Made by a program: the position numbers and the translations under genes. This document shows, piece after piece, positions 8,953 to 18,230 of a stretch of 64,000 nucleotides of DNA (positions are counted from its first letter, which is position 1; each line of letters begins with the position of its first letter). The DNA is taken from contig PLZD01000024.1 in NCBI GenBank assembly GCA_003151975.1, forward strand, positions 44,041-108,040. Direction: 5' to 3'. Source of the stretch: Elusimicrobiota bacterium. Lineage in GTDB: Bacteria > Elusimicrobiota > Elusimicrobia > UBA1565 > UBA9628. The notes under the pieces are model-generated. The model was not told the DNA's origin and did not search any database. It saw only the letters and a program-made list of their open reading frames with translations.

Positions 8953-11268
8953 CTACCCCTCGTGCCGCTTCCCGGCCGTCTCGATGGTCAGCGCCGCCTT
9001 TAAGTCCTCGCGCGCGACGTTCAAATCTCCCAACGCCGCCGCGGCCTTCGCGCGGACCACGAGCGCCTCCGATTGCCGCGGGTTGGCGGCCAGCGCCTTT
9101 TCCGCGTCGGCGCGCGCGCCCGCGTTGTCGCCCAGCTGGAGCCTCAGCTTGGCGCGCAGGATGTGGACGCGGTCCGCGACCCAGCCGCGCGCCAGCTCCG
9201 CGTCGAAGCCGGCCAGCAGCGCCGCGATCTTCGATTCCTCGGCCCGGCCCGCACCAATGGACTCATTAAGCTTGACCGCCAGGTCGAGGTCGGCCTTCGC
9301 CTCGGGCAATCGTCCCAAATGCCGCCGCGCTTCGCCGCGCAGGGCGTAGACCCACGGCCAACGCGAGCCGGATTCGATCGCCGCGGAGAGCGCCGCTTCC
9401 GCGCGCGTCACGTCGCCGGCCTTCAACGCGCGCTCCCCCTCCCGGAACGGACTCTCCTTGGACGCCCGAACCCGCCGCCGCCCGGGCTTCAAATCGAGCG
9501 CGCCCACCACCGCGAGATCTTTCAAAAGGCGGAACACCTGCCCCTCGACGATGTCGAGCGGCAGCGGCAGGCGGGCGAGCAGGATATCCTTGATCTCTCC
9601 AACGCTGCGCTTGCCGTCGACGAGGCCCAGCATGTCGATGTACGACGAGGGCAGGATCCGCTTCGGGTTCACGGCCTCGCTGGAGGACGGCTTGATCACG
9701 TCGAGCCTTTGAATCGGGCGCAGGCACCCGTTCGCGGAACTCGGCAAGAAGGTCAACGAAAGCTTTCTCTTGAGCCGCCACTTCGGCACGAGCGCGTCGT
9801 CGAGCTTCTCGAGCTTCACCAAACCCTCGGCGCGCTTGATGTTTGCTTTCACGGGACCCTTCTTCAAAAAGCCCGTCTCCACGATGGACAGAATCTGCCG
9901 CGACCACTTCTTGAGCTCGAGCTTGGTGCCCTCCCACTGCCACGAGTGCTCAACGCCGCTGGAACCAAAGAGCAGGCTCTGCGACGTGTAGGAGCGCTCG
10001 AAATGGTAGTTCACGCCGGCCGCGATGGCGATGAAGGCGCCCTTGTCGGAAAGATCCAACGGCGTCCCTTTCGCCAAGACATCCTTCGCCTCGGCCCACC
10101 ACTTGCGCGCGTTGGGGTCGTGGTGATACCAGTAGCGCACGAGGGCGAGGAACGACGACGAGACCTCTTTGCAGTAGCGGCCGTAATCGCGCCACAGCTC
10201 GCGCCGCAGCCCCGCGTCTTTTTCCCGCCACCAGGTGTTGAGCGTGTAGGCCGCGCGGTGCGCCGAGAGGTGCGCCATCATGACGCCCGACGAGAGCAGC
10301 GGATCGATGAAGAACGCCGCGTCCCCGGCCGCCAACCAACCATCACCGCAAGCGGTCCCGTTCATATACGACCAATCGCCCAGCGTGAAGAAATCCTTGT
10401 CGGGGAAAGCCGGATCGACGCCGCGCATCACTTCCGCGTTCTTGAGGAGCGGCCGGATCTCGGCGCAGTCCTTCAGCGCGCCATGGAAAAACTCGCGCAT
10501 GTCCTTGACGCCCTTTTCTTTCACATAAGCCGCCTTCGACACCAAGCCGACCGAGACCATGTCTTTGGACAAGGGGATGTACCAGAACCAGCCTTCCGGT
10601 CGCGAGCAGACGAAGATCTTGGTCTTGTCGGGATGGCCTTGGTACTCGAACTTCCATTTCGCGTTCTTGAAATAGGCGTAGGCCGCGACGTTCTTGAGGT
10701 CCTCGCGATAACGCCTGGTTCGCCGCGCGGCGGAGAGGAAGCCGTTCTGGCCGCTGCAGTCGGCAAGCCACTCGCAAAGGATTTTTTTCTTCTCTCCGCC
10801 CGCGCTTTCCACCACGAGGCCGATGATCTTGCCGCCCTTTTCGATCGGCTCCAGGGCGCGGCCGGAAAAAACCTCCACGCCGATGGACTTGGCGTGGTCG
10901 AGGAGGATCTGGTCGTAGCGCGAGCGCAGGACCTGCCAGGAGAACTCCGTGTCGAGCGCGCGGCCGTACTTCTCGACCATTTCCAGGTTGAGATTATTAA
11001 AGTCGGCGTCCCACGGCTTGCGGTCCCGGCCCCAGACGAAGACGACGCCGATCTTGCGCGGGAAACCGCCCGCGTTGACCTTGTCGAACACGCCCATCTC
11101 TTTCAATACCGGGATGGAGCCCGGCAGCAGCGACTCGCCGACGTGGTGGCGCGGGAACGGGGCTTTCTCGATGACGAGGATTCTCTTCTCCGGGTTGTAT
11201 TTCTTGACGAGCGTAGCCAGCGTCGAGCCCGCGGGGCCGCCGCCGACGACGACGAGGTCGTACCTCAC
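8953..11268 (-). CDS. Flavin-dependent halogenase with PqqD-like and TPR C-terminal regions (halogenase 1)
   Basis: The 771-residue protein starts at a GTG that overlaps the upstream stop (GTGA). It has the FAD-binding GGGPAG loop (residues 9-14) and the GESLLPG segment. A Lys at 72 lies in GGFPRKIGVVFVWG, the place of the catalytic lysine of FADH2-dependent halogenases. The diagnostic WxWxIP motif follows (WFWYIP, 227-232), and later a FIDPLLSSG halide-site loop. The family uses FADH2 and O2 to make HOCl/HOBr and halogenates electron-rich rings such as indole, pyrrole or phenol. Residues about 530-600 (YIDMLGLVDGKRSVGEI) resemble the PqqD/RRE winged-helix fold, and about 602-771 are TPRs. 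It is the last gene of the block. The substrate is unknown; a peptide is suggested by the neighbours. Confidence 0.85.
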   Translation of the reverse strand: MRYDLVVVGGGPAGSTLATLVKKYNPEKRILVIEKAPFPRHHVGESLLPGSIPVLKEMGVFDKVNAGGFPRKIGVVFVWGRDRKPWDADFNNLNLEMVEKYGRALDTEFSWQVLRSRYDQILLDHAKSIGVEVFSGRALEPIEKGGKIIGLVVESAGGEKKKILCEWLADCSGQNGFLSAARRTRRYREDLKNVAAYAYFKNAKWKFEYQGHPDKTKIFVCSRPEGWFWYIPLSKDMVSVGLVSKAAYVKEKGVKDMREFFHGALKDCAEIRPLLKNAEVMRGVDPAFPDKDFFTLGDWSYMNGTACGDGWLAAGDAAFFIDPLLSSGVMMAHLSAHRAAYTLNTWWREKDAGLRRELWRDYGRYCKEVSSSFLALVRYWYHHDPNARKWWAEAKDVLAKGTPLDLSDKGAFIAIAAGVNYHFERSYTSQSLLFGSSGVEHSWQWEGTKLELKKWSRQILSIVETGFLKKGPVKANIKRAEGLVKLEKLDDALVPKWRLKRKLSLTFLPSSANGCLRPIQRLDVIKPSSSEAVNPKRILPSSYIDMLGLVDGKRSVGEIKDILLARLPLPLDIVEGQVFRLLKDLAVVGALDLKPGRRRVRASKESPFREGERALKAGDVTRAEAALSAAIESGSRWPWVYALRGEARRHLGRLPEAKADLDLAVKLNESIGAGRAEESKIAALLAGFDAELARGWVADRVHILRAKLRLQLGDNAGARADAEKALAANPRQSEALVVRAKAAAALGDLNVAREDLKAALTIETAGKRHEG

Positions 11269-13277
11269 GCGCGCCTCGCCTGCTCTCTGAGCCACAACGC
11301 CGGCGCGCAGCCCGGGTCGAGCGTCTCGTCGAGCGCGCGGCTGGCCTCTTCGATCGCGCCCGCGGCGTCGCCGGTGCGCAGTTTGAGCCAGCCGCGGATC
11401 AGGAAAGTCTGTATGTCGCGCCGGCCGCGGGTCTCGCGCTCGAGCACGGACAGCGCCTTGGCGAAATCTCCGTTCGCGAGCGCCCGCTTCGCGCTCCGCG
11501 AGCAGCGGCGCAGCAAGTTGTCCATGGCGAAGAAAGAGCCCGGATCACCCAGTCCCTGCAAGGTCTCGACGGCGCCGCCGTCCACCCGGCGCGCTCCGAC
11601 TTGCCGCACGAGCAAGGCGACGGAATTGCGAGGATTGAGCGCGAGCGCGCGGGAAAGAGAGCGCGCCGCGTCGTTCTTCTGTCCCAGGCGGCCCTCGAGC
11701 CAACCTTTCACGGCCCAAGCCTCGTCGGAACCCGACGCGCCGTTGCCGAGCTGACGCGAGAGCGCCTGGCGCGCGCCGGACCAATCGCCGAGGCGCGCCT
11801 TGGCTTTCCACAGCCACGCGTCGAGCCAATGATCCTGCGGGTGCAGCTCCAACGCCGCCTCGAAGCTCTCCGCCGCGTCGCGAAAGCGTCCCAGCGCGAA
11901 GAGCGCTTGGCCGCGCCAAGCCAACGCCGGGGCGCAATGGCCTTGCAGCTTGAGCGAGCGCTCCAAGGACTTGAGCGCGGCTCGCGCGTCCCCGAGCTTC
12001 AAAAGGCAAAGACCTCGACCGGCGTGCGCCCAGCTCAGGTCCGGGCTCTTTTTCAAGGCGCGGTCGAATTCCTCGAGCGCCGTCGGCCAATCGCCCAAAC
12101 GCCGCAAGGTCTCGCCGCGCCAGACCCGCGCCCATGGATCGGCCGGCGCGAGCGTGAGCGCCGCGTCGAGATCGGACAGAGCCCGCTGGTAGTTCTGCAG
12201 CAAGAGATCGGTTTGGCCGCGCCAGGCCCACGCCCAGGCCGCTTTCGGAAATTTTGTGATGTACCGGTCGAGTTCCCGCAGAGAGCGCAGGGCGGCGGGG
12301 TTGGGATGAGACATGCTGATGCGGTGCTCGATCCAGACGCCGCTGCGGTCGATGTCGGCGGCGGCTTTGAGCGCGTCCGCGGCCTCCTTCCAATTCCCCA
12401 TCTCCATGTGCGACCGTGCCAACGGATAAAGCGTCGTCGGGTAGTAAGGGTTGAGCGCGCGGGCGCGCTCCAATAGCGGCAGGGCTTTTTTCCATTGGCC
12501 GAGCTCGGCGTACGACACGCCCAGCCATGAATAGCCCCGGTCGTAATCGGGCAGCGGCGGGATTGAGCGTTCGAGGTCGGACAGCGCCTTGGGCGTTTTC
12601 TTGAGCACGAACATCGCGCGCCCGCGCCAAGACAGAGCGAATCCGGATTCAGGCGCGAGCTTCAGGGCCTTATCCAAGTCCTTGACCAAGGAGCGGTCGC
12701 GCAGATCGGCCTTGGCTCGCGCCATAAACAAGAGCGGCAGCTCGCTCTTCGGATCGAGTTTCGAGGCGCGCGCGAACTCCGCGACGGAACCGCGAAAGTC
12801 GGCCTGATACCAGCGGCAGATCCCGCGCAGGACATACGGCCAGCTCCAGCGCGGCTCGAGTGCGATGGCGCGATCGAAGCTCCGGATCGCGCGCGTGTAG
12901 CGCCGATGCATCTCGTGGACCATACCGGAAAAAAGATGCGCCCAGGCGCAGGGCGAAGGCTGATCGGCCGCGCGTTCGAAGTCCGCGAGCGATTCCTCGC
13001 TCAGGCGAAGCGAGCCCCAGTAGCGCTCGTGTTTAGTGAGTCCTCGCAAGACGAGCTGTCTCGAGAGCGCGCTCTCCCGGGGATGTTTTCCGGGCGGCGC
13101 CCCCCCGGGGCCAAGCCGGAGCTTGCGTCCCATGTCGAGCAGACCCTCTTCGCCGGCGAGATTGTTCTGCCGGTAGAAAAGAAGCGCGTGACTGATGTAG
13201 CCGCGCCAGACGAGAGCCGCCGGATGCTCGCTTTCGGGGCCGAGCAGGACGTCGAGCCGCTCAGGAGCGGACCGCAT
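11265..13277 (-). CDS. TPR-repeat protein (670 aa)
   Basis: A 670-residue protein of W-rich TPR units throughout, for example ALSDLDAALTLAPADPWARV, ALEEFDRALKKSPDLSWAHA and SLERSLKLQGHCAPALAWRG. No signal peptide or catalytic motif is seen. It overlaps the upstream TPR gene by 17 nt and the downstream halogenase by 4 nt, so its product is made together with halogenase 1. The halogenase itself ends in TPRs, so this protein could bind it or present its substrate; that is inference. The exact start could be any of several in-frame codons near 13277. Confidence 0.78.
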   Translation of the reverse strand: MRSAPERLDVLLGPESEHPAALVWRGYISHALLFYRQNNLAGEEGLLDMGRKLRLGPGGAPPGKHPRESALSRQLVLRGLTKHERYWGSLRLSEESLADFERAADQPSPCAWAHLFSGMVHEMHRRYTRAIRSFDRAIALEPRWSWPYVLRGICRWYQADFRGSVAEFARASKLDPKSELPLLFMARAKADLRDRSLVKDLDKALKLAPESGFALSWRGRAMFVLKKTPKALSDLERSIPPLPDYDRGYSWLGVSYAELGQWKKALPLLERARALNPYYPTTLYPLARSHMEMGNWKEAADALKAAADIDRSGVWIEHRISMSHPNPAALRSLRELDRYITKFPKAAWAWAWRGQTDLLLQNYQRALSDLDAALTLAPADPWARVWRGETLRRLGDWPTALEEFDRALKKSPDLSWAHAGRGLCLLKLGDARAALKSLERSLKLQGHCAPALAWRGQALFALGRFRDAAESFEAALELHPQDHWLDAWLWKAKARLGDWSGARQALSRQLGNGASGSDEAWAVKGWLEGRLGQKNDAARSLSRALALNPRNSVALLVRQVGARRVDGGAVETLQGLGDPGSFFAMDNLLRRCSRSAKRALANGDFAKALSVLERETRGRRDIQTFLIRGWLKLRTGDAAGAIEEASRALDETLDPGCAPALWLREQARRA

Positions 13278-15330
13278 CGGCCTCTCCCAGAAGACGCTCC
13301 AGACTCGAGCGCTGTTCGGGATTGAAGAGATACGGGAAGTCCTTGAGCGCCTTGCGGTAGTCCTCGACGACTTCGCGCTTGCGCCCCGCCTTTTCGTTTA
13401 CCGCGGCACGCACGACGTACCCTCGCCCCATGTTCGGCGCGATCTCGATGCAGCGCTGAGCCGCGTCCAGCGCGGAGGCGGTCTTGCCCAGGGCCAGACG
13501 CGCCTGGGCCATGAGTAGGTAAGCCTCCGGATACTTCCCGTCCAAGAGCAGCGCCCGGTCCAAAAGCTTGACGGCATCACCCGCGCGGCCCCGCGCAAGC
13601 TCAAACTTGGCGCGCAGGTAGTACGCCCACGGCGTCTTGGGCTTCTCCTTCAAAATACGGTCGAGCGTCTTGAAGGCCCCCGACACGTCGCCTGTCGCCG
13701 CCAGCGCCTCGGCGAGCCAGCCGTACGCGTACCAAAACCGCGGCTCCAGCTCCAGGGCTCGCGTCAGATAGCGCGCCGCCGCCGCCGGCTGGCCGGAGTC
13801 GAAAAGGCCCTTGCCGTACCAGCCGTGCGCCAGGACGTGATGCGGATCGAGCGTCACGGCTTGTTCGAAGTCGCGCAGGGCCGCCGGGTTGTCCCACATC
13901 TCGAGCTTGAGCTGCCCCCGCCAGACGCGCAGTGACGCAACGTTCGGATTGGCGCGGATCGCGCGGTCGAGTTCCGCCAGCCCCTTCGCGAGATCGGCCT
14001 TGCTCGGCTCGCTGCCGGTCTTGAACACCCATCGATAGCGATGGTCCAGAAAAAAAGCCTGGTCGAGGTCGAAGGCGGCGCCGGCGTGATCGCCCAGCGC
14101 CCGGCGCACGAGCGACCGCTCGTGATAGGTCAGGCTGTAGTACGGGTCCATGGCGATCGCGCGGTCGAGATCGGCCAAAGCCTCCGGAAAGCGCGCCATC
14201 TTCCTATATAAAGACCCCCGCCACACGAAGGCGCGGTGATAATACGGCTGAAGCCGGATGGAGGAGCCGAAGTCCTTCAGAGCGCCCTCGAAGTCCCCGG
14301 TCACTCGGCGCGCGTTGGCCCGCCAGGCGTAGAACCAGCCCGCGTGGGGAGCGGCGCGAATCGCGCGGGTCAGGTGCCGCACTCCCTCCGGGAAGCCGCC
14401 GGCGGTGTAGCAGGCCGCGCGGCCGAAAAAAGCGTGCGCCCAAGCCAGCCCTCGGTTCTCGGAGGCCAGGCGGGAGACGAAGCTGTAATCCTCGGCGGGG
14501 AAATGCGAGAAGTGGGACTGCGTGGCCTCGCGGCGATAGTAGGCGCCGACGGTCTCGGGGTGCGCGAAGACGAAGCGCAGGATCTTCCGGATGTAGGCGG
14601 GCGACTCGACCTTGAAGGTCTGGTGGATCTGCAAAGTGATGAAGCCCAGCACCGGGCTGACGTTGTAGGCGTCGCGCATCAGAGACGCGCGCTGGCGTTG
14701 GGTCGGGGCGAGGCGGCAGGAGAGCAGATAAGCGGCCGAGCAAACGGGATTGGCCTTCGCGGCAGCTGCGTAAGCTTTCATAGCGGCCGGCCGCAGCCCG
14801 TCTTTCTCGAGACAGCGCCCGAGCAGAAGCCAGCCCAGCGCGCTTTTCGGCTTGAGCTTTAGGGCGGTCTCGAGGTCTTTCCTCGCGTCGGCTGTTTTTC
14901 CCTTCAGGAAGAACGCGGCGGCGCGGTAGAGAAAGGCCCACCAGAGCTTCCCATCGAGCTCCAACGCCCGAGAGAGGCTCGCCTCCGCCTCGGGCCGCTT
15001 GAGGTCGAGCTCGCCAAGCCAGGCGTGCGCCGCGGCCAGGTTCGGCTCGAGGTCCAAGGCCGCCTTCAGATCCTCGGCGGCGCCGTTAAGGTCGCCCAGA
15101 AGCCTCCGAATGCGGCCGCGCGCCGCCAAAGAACCGGCGGCGGGCGATTTCGCGATCGCGAGGTCGGCGGCCTCGTAGGCCTTCAGCAGTTCGGGGTTGT
15201 GGAGCTTCCGGAAATACGAAAGCTCGTATTCGGGGACGTGCGGCAGGCCGAAGCGCAGGCTCAGGTCCTCGAGCTTCTCGCTTTGTCCCAGCTTCTCCAG
15301 CGTCTCGATCCCATTCAAAGCGCGGGCCAT
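13261..15330 (-). CDS. TPR-repeat protein, copy 1 of a tandem paralog trio (689 aa)
   Basis: A 689-residue TPR protein. The N-terminus (LEKLGQSEKLEDLSLRFGLPHVPEYELSYF, given here as overlapping landmarks LGQSEKLEDL and VPEYELSYF) matches the two genes at 16179-18230 and 18227-20263. All three then share a SLAARGRIRRLLGD block, a mid-protein block with a RYRWVFKTGSEP-type insertion between TPRs, and a C-terminus ending PYLFN-x-EQ/QQKR. They are therefore recent tandem duplicates. The secreted Cys-rich gene 15343-16182 is inserted between this copy and the others. This is one of the few genes in the block that does not overlap its upstream neighbour, and a possible promoter precedes it. Confidence 0.8.
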   Translation of the reverse strand: MARALNGIETLEKLGQSEKLEDLSLRFGLPHVPEYELSYFRKLHNPELLKAYEAADLAIAKSPAAGSLAARGRIRRLLGDLNGAAEDLKAALDLEPNLAAAHAWLGELDLKRPEAEASLSRALELDGKLWWAFLYRAAAFFLKGKTADARKDLETALKLKPKSALGWLLLGRCLEKDGLRPAAMKAYAAAAKANPVCSAAYLLSCRLAPTQRQRASLMRDAYNVSPVLGFITLQIHQTFKVESPAYIRKILRFVFAHPETVGAYYRREATQSHFSHFPAEDYSFVSRLASENRGLAWAHAFFGRAACYTAGGFPEGVRHLTRAIRAAPHAGWFYAWRANARRVTGDFEGALKDFGSSIRLQPYYHRAFVWRGSLYRKMARFPEALADLDRAIAMDPYYSLTYHERSLVRRALGDHAGAAFDLDQAFFLDHRYRWVFKTGSEPSKADLAKGLAELDRAIRANPNVASLRVWRGQLKLEMWDNPAALRDFEQAVTLDPHHVLAHGWYGKGLFDSGQPAAAARYLTRALELEPRFWYAYGWLAEALAATGDVSGAFKTLDRILKEKPKTPWAYYLRAKFELARGRAGDAVKLLDRALLLDGKYPEAYLLMAQARLALGKTASALDAAQRCIEIAPNMGRGYVVRAAVNEKAGRKREVVEDYRKALKDFPYLFNPEQRSSLERLLGEADAVRS

Positions 15331-15337
15331 ACCGAAT

Positions 15338-15366
15338 ACTATCTAATTTGGCCGCGTCCCGTTCAA
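15338..15366 (-). promoter_or_regulatory. Possible internal promoter before the 13-kb TPR/halogenase part
   Basis: On the minus strand TTGAAC (15366-15361), 17 nt and GATAGT (15343-15338) are followed by 7 nt and the ATG at 15330. The match is only moderate, but it sits at one of the few non-overlapping junctions of the block and has the same spacing to the start codon as the other promoters here. Confidence 0.45.
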
Positions 15367-16182
15367 GGGCTCGAGCGGGGCGCGGAGCATCTTCCACTCG
15401 TCTGCCTTGAGAGTAAGCGTCGGGAAGACGTCGTCGCAAAAGGACTTCACCGCCGCGCGGCCGGGCTCCTCGCAGGATTTCTCTCCTTTGAACAAGGCCT
15501 CGCACATCAGGTCGTATTTTTGGCAGCGCGCGGGATCTCCGGCCTTGAGCGCGGCCAGGGCCGCGGCTTTCATCCGGCACTCGCCCTGCAGTTTCTTGAG
15601 CGCCACGAGCCCGCAAGCCTCATCGCCTAGGAGATAATTGAAATAGCCGCGCTTTGCGATCTCGGGATGCTTGGGCCATTCCTGACGCCCGCTCTTGTAA
15701 ATGGCGCGAGCGGCCTCGGCGAAATCCTCGGGCGAGATCCCCTTCTCGCCGTAGAGCATGCGGCGCGCGTAGGGCACGAGCTCCTCCAACGGCCGGTCCT
15801 CGACCAGAGCCTTGAGCAAAAGATAGCCCGCCGCGCGCGATGTGCACACTCCGTACTCATAGGTGAAGTGAATCTTGCCGTCGCTCTTGACGTACGTGTA
15901 TTTCTTCTCCGGCGCGCCCTCCTTCGAGAGTTTCCCGCGCGGCTTGGGCCCGCCGGGAAAGTAATCGCAGAGATCGTCATCTTTGCTGACGACCTCCATG
16001 CAGGTCGCGTAATCGTAGAGCCCCTGGCGCGAGGCGGGACCGTATTGATGCAGGACCATCTTCTCCGGCGTGATCCAGCGCAGGCAGTAATCGCGCTTCT
16101 CTATAACGCTTAATTTGTCCGGCGCGGTCTCGGCGTGCGCTCCCGCGAGGGCCCAAAACAAACAGAGCGTTGCGATCTTCAT
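15343..16182 (-). CDS. Secreted Cys-rich protein of unknown function
   Basis: A 279-residue protein with a short signal peptide (MKIATLCLFWALAGAHA). The mature part has about ten cysteines, several in CxxxxxxxC-like pairs, including CQKYDLMCEALFKGEKSCEE. This resembles the CRAM-x-G-x-AC motifs of the peroxidase C-terminus and of the lipoprotein at 3252-4289. The start overlaps the stop of the upstream TPR gene (ATGA), so it belongs to the block even though its product should be exported. It may act on, carry or sense the exported product of the cluster, but nothing in the sequence shows which. Confidence 0.7.
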   Translation of the reverse strand: MKIATLCLFWALAGAHAETAPDKLSVIEKRDYCLRWITPEKMVLHQYGPASRQGLYDYATCMEVVSKDDDLCDYFPGGPKPRGKLSKEGAPEKKYTYVKSDGKIHFTYEYGVCTSRAAGYLLLKALVEDRPLEELVPYARRMLYGEKGISPEDFAEAARAIYKSGRQEWPKHPEIAKRGYFNYLLGDEACGLVALKKLQGECRMKAAALAALKAGDPARCQKYDLMCEALFKGEKSCEEPGRAAVKSFCDDVFPTLTLKADEWKMLRAPLEPLNGTRPN

Positions 16183-18230
16183 CGGCGCAAGAGCTCCTCG
16201 ACCTCGCGCTTCTGCTCGGCGTTGAAGAGATACGGGAAGCGCTCGTAGACCGTGCGATAGTCGCCGAGCACGCCCTCATGACGGCCCTGGCTTTGGCGAA
16301 TCCGCGCCCGCAGCAAGTAGGCGCGTCCCATGTTCGGCGAGATGATCAGCGCCTTCTCGACGGCGTCGAACGCGCCCGCGTTGTCGCCGAGTTCGGTCAG
16401 GGCCTGCGCTAGGATGTACCAGCCCTCGGCGTGGCGCCCCTCGGAGCGCAAGGCCGCGCGCACGTCCTTGACCGCTTCCTTGAATCGCCCGGACTCGAGA
16501 TGGAACTGCGCGCGCTGCTGGAGGGGCCACCACTTCGTCAAACAGTTTCTCGTTATTCCCTCTAGCCGGTCCATGGCGCGCTGCCGGTCGCCCGAACGGA
16601 ATTCCGCCTCGGCGAGCCAACCGTGCAGGATCCACAATCTCGGCTCGAGCTCGACGGCCCGCGCGAGCCACTCGCGGGCCGCCCGGGGCTGGCCGCTCTC
16701 GACGAGGCCCCAGCCGTACCAGGCGTGAGCTAAAGCATGATGAGGGTCCAGGCGTACGGCCTTCTCGAAATCCACGAAAGCCTTCGAATATTCCCGCTTC
16801 TGGAGCCGCAGCTGTCCGCGCCAGGCCAGCAGCGACGGCACGCGCGGATGCGCGGTCAGCGCGCGGTCCAATTCCGCGATCGCCTTGTCGAGCTCGGAGG
16901 GGCCGGGCTCGCGGCCGACCGTGAAGACCCACGCGTAGCGAAAATCCTGCCGGAAGGCCCGGTCGAGGTCCAGCGCCGCTCCGACGAAATCTCCCGCCGC
17001 GCGCCGCGCCAAGGAGCGCTCGTGATTGGCGAAGGCATACTGCTCGTCGACGGCGATCGCGCGGTCGAGGTCGCGCAGGGCTTCTTTAATACGTCCAAGG
17101 TTGCGCAGCAAGGCGCCGCGCCAAGCGTAGGCGCGGTGATAGTACGGCTGAAGCCGGATGCTCGCGGCGAAATCGACGACCGCCCTCTCGGGCTTCTTGT
17201 CCTTGATCTCGCCCAAGGCGCGCCACGCGTGGACCCAGCCGGAATGCGGGGAGTCTTCGACCGCCTGATTCAGCACGCGCAAGCCGAGTTTCGCTCGGGC
17301 GGCGTCGGGCGGACAACGCAGCACGCCGCGGCCCACGAGGCCCCCGGCCCAAGACGCCGACGGGAAGATTTTGTGCAGGCGTGAGGAATCCTCGTACTCC
17401 TGGAACTGGTACGGCGAATAGTGAATGTCCTCTTGGCGGTAGTACCAGCCGGCGCGCTCGGGCTCCTTGAAGGCGAAGCTCCGCAGGGCCTTGAGATGGA
17501 CTTCCCAAGTCAGCGGCGGCCGGAACTTCGAGAGCGTGATCAAGGCGTAGGTCGGATCGGCGTCCAAAGCGCCCTCGGCGGCCTTGACGGCGCGGCGGGG
17601 GTCGGTCTCCGCGCGGCTCCATAAAAGAAACGCCGCGGAGCAGACGGGGTTGGCGCGCGCCGCCGCGGCATAGGACTTGGCGGCCCCGCGGCGGTCTGAG
17701 AGCTTCTCCTCGCAGAGACCGAGCAGCATGAGTCCCAAAGCCGTGCCGGGCCGTCGTTTGATCAGACGCCGCAAATCGGACTTCGCGCCTTCGATCTCGC
17801 CGTGCAGAAAACGCGAAGCGCCGCGGTAGAGATAGGCCGGCAGAAATCCCGCGTCGAGCTCCAGGGCGCGGCTCAAAGCCGTTTCCGCGTCGGGGCGCGA
17901 GAGATCGAGCTCGCCGAGCCAGGCATGCGCGGCCGCGTTTCTCGGATCGAGATCCAACGCCGCTTTGAGGTCCTGCGCCGCGCCGCCGGAATCGCCCAAA
18001 AGACGGCGGATGCGCCCGCGCGCCGCCAGCGACGACGACGATGTCGAGCGCCGGATTTCGCTCGAGACTCGTTCGAGCGCTTCGACGAGCTCAGCGTGAT
18101 AAAGCCTGCGGAAGAACTCGAGCTCGTACTCGGCGATGAACGGCGTGCCAAAGCTCGCGCTGATCGACTCGAGCTTTTCCCACTGCCCGAGGGCTTCCAA
18201 TTCCTTCAACGCCGGAGAGAGCTTCGTCAT
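16179..18230 (-). CDS. TPR-repeat protein, copy 2 of the tandem trio (683 aa)
   Basis: A 683-residue paralog of 13261-15330 and 18227-20263. Shared landmarks are LGQWEKLESI near the N-terminus, FIAEYELEFF, SLAARGRIRRLLGD, the insertion RYAWVFTVGREP and the end YRTVYERFPYLFNAEQKREV. The rest is W-rich TPR units such as AFVDFEKAVRLDPHHALAHA. Both ends overlap neighbouring genes by 4 nt. No catalytic residues are seen. The high similarity to copy 3 suggests duplication after the operon was formed. Confidence 0.8.
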   Translation of the reverse strand: MTKLSPALKELEALGQWEKLESISASFGTPFIAEYELEFFRRLYHAELVEALERVSSEIRRSTSSSSLAARGRIRRLLGDSGGAAQDLKAALDLDPRNAAAHAWLGELDLSRPDAETALSRALELDAGFLPAYLYRGASRFLHGEIEGAKSDLRRLIKRRPGTALGLMLLGLCEEKLSDRRGAAKSYAAAARANPVCSAAFLLWSRAETDPRRAVKAAEGALDADPTYALITLSKFRPPLTWEVHLKALRSFAFKEPERAGWYYRQEDIHYSPYQFQEYEDSSRLHKIFPSASWAGGLVGRGVLRCPPDAARAKLGLRVLNQAVEDSPHSGWVHAWRALGEIKDKKPERAVVDFAASIRLQPYYHRAYAWRGALLRNLGRIKEALRDLDRAIAVDEQYAFANHERSLARRAAGDFVGAALDLDRAFRQDFRYAWVFTVGREPGPSELDKAIAELDRALTAHPRVPSLLAWRGQLRLQKREYSKAFVDFEKAVRLDPHHALAHAWYGWGLVESGQPRAAREWLARAVELEPRLWILHGWLAEAEFRSGDRQRAMDRLEGITRNCLTKWWPLQQRAQFHLESGRFKEAVKDVRAALRSEGRHAEGWYILAQALTELGDNAGAFDAVEKALIISPNMGRAYLLRARIRQSQGRHEGVLGDYRTVYERFPYLFNAEQKREVEELLRR

